Assembly: GCA_963576565.1 (NCBI GenBank)
Contig: OY755039.1
Coordinates: 78,428,289-78,492,288 of the forward strand
Reading direction: 5' to 3'
DNA length: 64,000 nucleotides
DNA from: Aspidapion aeneum
Taxonomy: Eukaryota > Arthropoda > Insecta > Coleoptera > Brentidae
Positions 14,901 to 22,281 of the stretch are shown here, piece by piece. The position numbers and the translations under genes are program-made. Positions within the stretch are counted from its first letter, which is position 1; each line of letters opens with the position of its first letter. The notes under the pieces are model-generated. The model had not been told where the DNA came from and made no database searches. It was given only the letters and a program-made list of their open reading frames with translations.

Positions 14901-17900
14901 TGTCCATATAATTTTATTATTATTGATGTATTGCCTTTTCAGCATTTTCCATTTTTAGTTTTAGTAGATATTTTAGTCAGTAGTGCACCCAAGAATAGGT
15001 CTTTGGGGGACCCGAGACACAGTTATGCCATATCTTCACCTATTTAATTTTTTTATTCATGAAATATGTGGAAAATGTCTAAAAATCCTTAGGCTTCTGT
15101 CTTTTAGTTTAGTGTTTGAACATAATTCTAGCTAGTGCTTTTACTTTTACAATCACATTGAGTACACACTGCTTGGTTGCAAATGTTTTTTCATTTAGGT
15201 AAGTAATAGAGAAATATTGGTTAATAAGTTCTGTCTCTTTCCACACCCATACTAGGGCCTATTCTTAAAATACATAATGCCATTTAACATAATAATTATA
15301 TGTTCAAAATTAATGCTCAAAGGGGTAGCAGTGTTTGGCCTTGTATTACACATAATTTTTTTTTAATGTATTTTGTTTCTTGAAAATTCTGGACAGAGGG
15401 TGGAGGTGGGTCAATTACATAATTTAAGAATAGGCCCAAAGTGTACTTAGGGCAGAGCTTCAAGAGCTAAGCTCCCCCTTAAAAATTTAAACACATATTT
15501 CAGACAGAGTCGACACGAAGGCTTATTGGGGTGGGGGAGGAAACAGCCACCTTTCCTCAGAAACTTTTTGATCTTCTGCTTTTTTTTGTAACTCTAACTG
15601 TTTCCAAGAAAAGACAAAAAAGGAAAATTTGTACTCTGCATTATTTTAATTTTATGCGAGTTTTATGTAATTTCTAAATAGCAATTGAAGATACAAGTTA
15701 TTTTATTTTGTTTTTTTTTTCTGAAAAATTGTTAGAGATAAAAATATTGCAGATCAAAAAATTTCTGAATGAAACATGGAATTCATTGTACATTTTTAAA
15801 TCTGCCAATAACTTACTGCAAAAAAGTTCTGGAGAAAAAAGGGGGCATGACCGCGAAAAAAATATCACCCTGTAGTTTTTCCTAATATTTGACATGTTTA
15901 ATGATGTATGCCTTGTAACAAAACAACAACAACATGTTCCAGATTTGAGCTAAATATCTCACAAACTGCACGAGTTATAAATAAAAAGCAAACAAAAAAC
16001 TAATATTTTAATAACCCATATTTCAAAATCTAAGCATGGTTATACAAAGTTTTTTTTCTTAAAATCACTCAAGATAATCCTCTGAAGTTTGGCGACATAC
16101 TTTATTAACACCTGTATAAAATACCTACTATTATGAGTCCCCTGGCAGCTTTTTTTTTTGCTTTTTAGTTATCCAACGCAACAATCAACAATGGGATAAC
16201 ATCATTATGTGGCCACCGTTATTATTAAAAAATGGATTGGAGAATGGATATTGTGAAGAATATATGAAAATTACATTACAACATTTGAGCAATTCCACAT
16301 ACACCTAGAAATTAGAAAATTGAAGACTGTAAAAGTGTGTTCTTATTTTTTTTAAATATTGGTTTTATTAAGGATTATTAGGTGGTACATCTTTAACTAT
16401 TTTTAAGTTTTCTAAAAATCCACAGTTTTTTGTAATATAAATACCCAGTTTATACATTTAAGAAAAAACATTATATTTGTTAAATATTTTTAGATTTTTT
16501 TAAAACAGTACTCATTTTTAAAAAAATAAATATTACATTTTTTAAAAAACATAGTTTTTTATTTAAGTATTACATTTTCGAGGTCAGGCAAATTTTAATG
16601 TATGCGGAAAAAGTTTGGATATCTTACAGGTTTACATGACTAAAATTAATATATTTTTGATATCCAAATTCTTTTCGCATACATGAAATTAGCCTGACCT
16701 CAAAAATAGCACCTTTACTAAGAAAAAAATCATTTAAAAAGCCCACCGAGCCCGCCCGCGCATTCCTAATTCTTGCAGTAGCCAAGGGTGGCGCTAGCGT
16801 AAACTTGTTGCCGCTTTTGAACCATAGAATTAAGTACTCTTTTATTATTTTCTCTATGATCAACACAGATTGCATTTTTACCCGTCTTCAAGACAGTGAG
16901 CGTCAATCAACGGAATTTTTAAGCCAAATAATACTAACAAACGTGGAATTTCGTACCCGTGAATTTAAAAATCAAACAAGTTTCGTGGCTAATCGGGCAA
17001 AAAGGAGTTTTTTTGTTTCCCTTATATTTTTCCATGGGTAGCCTGAAAGCTTAACCTCACGGGGGTCCAAGATCTAATGGACACCTAATAAGTGTTGACA
17101 GTTAACCGTTTCGTCCTTATGGGACTCCTCAGAACACTGCTGGTCAATGTGACAAATCTTGCGAAGTTAATCAGACGGTTTTGTCTCTAATTAAATGTAA
17201 TTAGTGAGCGAACTATAGCAAGAGGCGCCATCTACCGAGATACGAGAGAAACAAAAAACTAAAAGCAGGCGAAACACAGATTGCATTTTTGATTCGTGTG
17301 AATGTGTTGATCCGGCCTGAAAGACAAAGAGTTGTCGTAGGTCACGGACTATAGTTGTTTTCTTTTATTTGCATTCGATCTTTACATTGATCGATATTGT
17401 ATAGCAGTGTTTCGCCTGCTTTTAATTTTTTGTTTCTCTCGTATCTCGGTAGATGGCACCTCTTGCTATAGTTCGCTCACTAATTACATTTAATTAGAGA
17501 CAAAACCGTCTGATTAACTTCGCAAGATTTGTCACATTGACCAGCAGTGTTCTGAGGAGTCCCATAAGGACGAAACGGTTAACTGTCAACACTTATTAGG
17601 TGTCCATTAGATCTTGGACCCCCGTGAGGTTAAGCTTTCAGGCTACCCACGGAAAAATATAAGGGAAACAAAAAAACTCCTTTTTGCCCGATTAGCCACG
17701 AAACTTGTTTGATTTTTAAATTCACGGGTACGAAATTCCACGGTTGTTAGTATTATTTGGCTTAAAAATTCCGTTGATTGACGCTCACTGTCTTGAAGAC
17801 GGGTAAAAATGCAATCTGTGTTGATCCGGCCTGAAAGACAAAGAGCTGTCGTAGGTCACGGACTATAGTTGTTTTCTTTTATTTGCATTCGATCTTTTCA

Positions 17901-20900
17901 TTGATCGATATTGTATAGCAGTGTTTCGCCTGCTTTTAGTTTTTTGTTTCTCTCGTATCTCGGTAGATGGCGCCTCTTGCTATAGTTCGCTCACTACATT
18001 TAATTAGAGACAAAACCGTCTGATTAACTTTGCAAGATTTGTCACATTGACCAGCAGTGTTCTGAGGAGTCCCATAAGGACGAAACGGTTAACTGTCAAC
18101 ACTTATTAGGTGTCCATTAGATCTTGGACCCCCGTGAGGTTAAGCTTTCAGGCTACCCACGGAAAAATATAAGGGAAACAAAAAAACTCCTTTTTGCCCG
18201 ATTAGCCACGAAACTTGTTTGATTTTTTTTTTATCTCTCTAAAAAAAGGAGAGGCAATTCATAAAAACAACAAATTATTAATTACCTTAAAAACTAAAAG
18301 GTGTAGATGAAATTCAGTTTAAAAGTTGGATTTTGTATAGGAAAAGAAAAAAAGCAATTTCCATTAAAAAAAAATATAAATAAAAAGTTATAGGCATGAT
18401 ACGGTCCTGAAAGTACCTTAGCCTCCCACAAGTGTACTATTTCGATCTCCCTGTAAAAGTTTGGGAATTCTGGCAGTGTTTTTTTCTTGTATTCTCCCAG
18501 GTTTCTGCAATTTCAACATCACAGTCGACTTACCTATTTGCCAAAATCATTCAAACGCAATTTTATGAAGAACCTCACATGGTGATCTTGGAGAAAACTG
18601 CCGAGAGCCAACGTTTCAAAGTTTTGCACGCAATTTTTGAGGCTGGGGAACCAATGGAGTTTGCTCACACAGTTTTGAATGGAGATGTTTTTTTAGCAGT
18701 TGTTTATGCTCCCATGGAGGCAAATGCTGTGGATTTGGGAAGAATAGCAATTAGAAGGTTAGTTTATTCCGGGCCTACAGAATAAGGGCCAAGAACCAGG
18801 ATGGCAGGGTATACAAACAACCATTGGCGGTTCTACAGGTCGGTAATTACTTCCCCCCCAGAACCCAAAAAAATAAATTAAGTATAAAGGCTACTAAAGA
18901 TACGTTAAAGGCTGATTTTTAAAAAAATTTTGTTGACTTGCTTTATCCGAATCCACGAAATAAGCGCACAGGAAAAAAGTGCACACGGAAAAAGCGCACA
19001 GAGCAAAAACTTAACTTAAACAATAATAACTCCGGCAAATAACTCTACATCTTGATGCACCGAATCCAAATACGGGGTTTCCTTTGTCCGTAGACCCTCA
19101 AAATTTCGAATAAATTAGAAAAAACAACAAGTACATTTACTTCAAAGAGCAAATTTATAAAGCAACGTTGACATCATTCAAAATTTTTCGTGATTATCAG
19201 CTGTCTTCGGATTTTTTGTGACTGCCTGAAAAATGGCAACGTTTTTATATTATAAGCACCCCGGATAAGTAGGTTTGATCAAATCACAGATTTTTTTATT
19301 TTATGTGCCGGTGTAAATATTACCTACGACCTTCGGGTAAGAAAAAATATCTTACTCTCGGCCTACGACCTACCAATAATACTAATCTAATGGCCCATTT
19401 ATGCTCTTAGGATAATTAACAATTTAGACGTGAATCATAAGAAGTTTTAAGCAAAATTTATTTACAGTCATAAAAATTTACAAAAATATAAAAATAGTTC
19501 ACAAAAAATAAAAATTCTTCAAGTTTTAAATATTTTAATAATTTTTAAAGTATTTATGAATTTCAATTTTCAAAAAATTTCAACATATTTACCAATTCCA
19601 AATATACACAGGATGTCCCATAACTTAGGAGCCATATTGCAGCAGCTGCTAGACGAGGTTATTTCTGATAAAAAGTTTATATTACATGGGGGTCCATAAA
19701 CACTCATCTGTTTTTATGATATGGGTTTTTTTCAAGTTAGAGGAGTGGAAAAAAAGCGGTTTTTGAAAAAAAAAAAATAAAATTTGTCACAGTCAAATGT
19801 ATACTTAGCTAATTGTGATCCAAAAGTGTTTTATTTTCGTTTTTGATAAAATTGCAAGTTAGGTAGATATAGGCTGTTAAACTAACCTCCAAAAATGTAT
19901 AGAAAATAATAATCTTTAAAAAAATTTAAGTTTTGATAGACAAGAAAAACATTGTGTTTAATATGACATTATAGAAGTTTAGACCAAAAAAATAGTTTTT
20001 CCTGAAAAAAAAATCACAGCATATTTAAAAAAAATATATTTTTATCTTTACTTATTGCTCTTGTTCTAATACACGACTTTTAAAAAAGTTATTATCAAAA
20101 ATATTTAAAAATCGCCAACTTTGATGCTCTGTATACCATTCTAAATCTAAAGACTTATTTTTTCTGCGCTGTTTAGTGTGCAGATTACTACGCGTGCGTT
20201 TTTTTCTGTGCAGAGTTTTTCCTTGTTCGCTTTTCTCATTTACGGTCACCGTTTCACCACGGATCACCTAACAAAAGGTGATCCGTTATTTTACCATATT
20301 ACCCCTCAGAATTTTGTTCCAGATCCGCCGTTGAAACAAAGTAATATCATCAACAGCTCTATTTAGGGAACTAGAGTTGAACGCAATTCTAGGAATGATA
20401 TCCAACGTCTTGCCCAACCCGGTATACAGCAGAAAATAACATTATCGCCCGGGAGAGGGAGGGCTGGTCAAACAACAGGACCAATTTCTCACGTAACGAT
20501 AGCTTTTGACGTACCTACCGAAGGATCCAATAATGCTCTCATGTGTTGGAAAAAGTCGAAATTAAACATAATCTCGGCCAATTGGCTACAATATTTCAGG
20601 CTGAACAGCCCTTAAACTGTGTGGCCGGTGGTTACTGACTACGGTCCCTAGAATTAGACCGGTCTTCGGATCTTATGGGTACATATATATATTTCGAATT
20701 TTGCACGTCACTGGTGGTCCAGCTGATTTTTGTAAACAAAAGTTAAATATAATATGAACAACTTATATTTTTTGAATTTTTTGAAAACTAAGGAAATCGT
20801 CCTACTGTTTTTTAGTATATTCTTATAAAATAATATTTTTGAGACATACCAGTCGTTATTTTTTTTAGCCCGCTTCATTTCTCTTCACACAAAAATTAAA

Positions 20901-22227
20901 ATTCGAAGAAGATAATGTGTTTGTTTCAGCTTCAAAAGTAATCCGCTTGTTTACTTCCCAAGTCCTCGGTTTACCTTTGATACTAAACGATCACATTCAG
21001 TTTGACTTGTATTTTAAGTTTTTTTTAATAAAAAATAAATAACGACAATACGTCTAAAAAATTATGTTTTGTAACGAAGTACTAAAAAACAGTAGGAAAA
21101 TTGCCGTAGTTTTCAAAAAATTCAAAAAATATTAGTTGTTCATATCATATCTAACTTTTGTTTACAAAATCAGCTGGACCACCAGTGATGTGAAAAATCG
21201 ACATATACAGGGTGTCCCATAACTTAGGGGCCATAGGGCAACAGGCGATAGAGGAGGTCATGTCTGATAAAAAGTTCCTATAATGCATGTCAAAACTTGT
21301 CGAGATACAGAGCATCAAAGTTGGCGATTTTTCAAACTTTTTTGATAATAACTTTTTTTAACAAATGCAGTAAAAATATGAAATTGGGTAAAGTCGGGTA
21401 TTAGAACAAGAGCAATAAATTTAAACAAAAATAATAAAAAAAAATTAGTCGGTTAATTTTTTTTAGAAAAAACAATTTTTTTGGTATTAACTTTTATGAA
21501 TGTCATATTAAACGCAATTTTTTAAAAATATTTTTTGTTAATAAAAACAAGTCTCTAGCAAGACATAATAATAAAATATTATTGATATTTTTTAAAAGAA
21601 TAAGTCAGCAAAAATATATTTTTTGTAAAATTATTATTAAAACAACTTGTAATTTTATGAAAAAAAAAGAAAACTACACTTTTGAATCACAATTAACTAA
21701 GTATTTAGCTGGCTGTGATAGATTATATTTTTTTGTAAAACCCTTTTCCCCCCACTTCTCTAACTTAAAAAATGCTATAACTTAAAAACAGATGTGTTGA
21801 CCCCAATGTCATATAAACATTTTTCTCAAAAATAACCTGCTCTATCACCTGCTGCACTATGGCCCCTAAGTTATGGGACACCCTGTATATAAGATCCGAA
21901 GACCGGTCTATTCTAGGGACCGTGGTTACTGGCCACGAATGGACCAATAGGACAATAAAAATCTTCTCCAATAGTCAAGCATCCGTAAGAGCGCGCAATT
22001 CCTATATTCTATACGATCCCACAAGCGCGAATCTGGGGCAAAATCTAAGGGGAGTTAATGCCCGACAAAAACACTATTTATGTATTTTTAGCTCACACAT
22101 ATACTATACTATAGTAGTGTGAGCTATGGTGATCCTAATTTTTTCGAGAAAAAAAAAGTTGCTCCGATTTCAAAAATTTTTATATATCTTTGTGTTTCAG
22201 ATGATTTTGAAACTTTTTTGTTGCGCC

Positions 22228-22281
<54 letters not shown>

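Larger units (their letters stand above)
20636..21935. repeat. Composite insertion bracketed by inverted ~45-bp arms
   Basis: GAATTAGACCGGTCTTCGGA (near 20651) is mirrored by AAGATCCGAAGACCGGTCTA (near 21890); arms run about 20636-20683 and 21889-21935. Between them lie two separate MITEs (20692-21203 and 21208-21885). The arms interrupt the LINE RNase H. Confidence 0.6.

Noticed and set aside
14547..15047. A 166-codon plus-strand open frame.
   Set aside because: It spans a family F MITE and G-rich MITE fragments and shows no domain.
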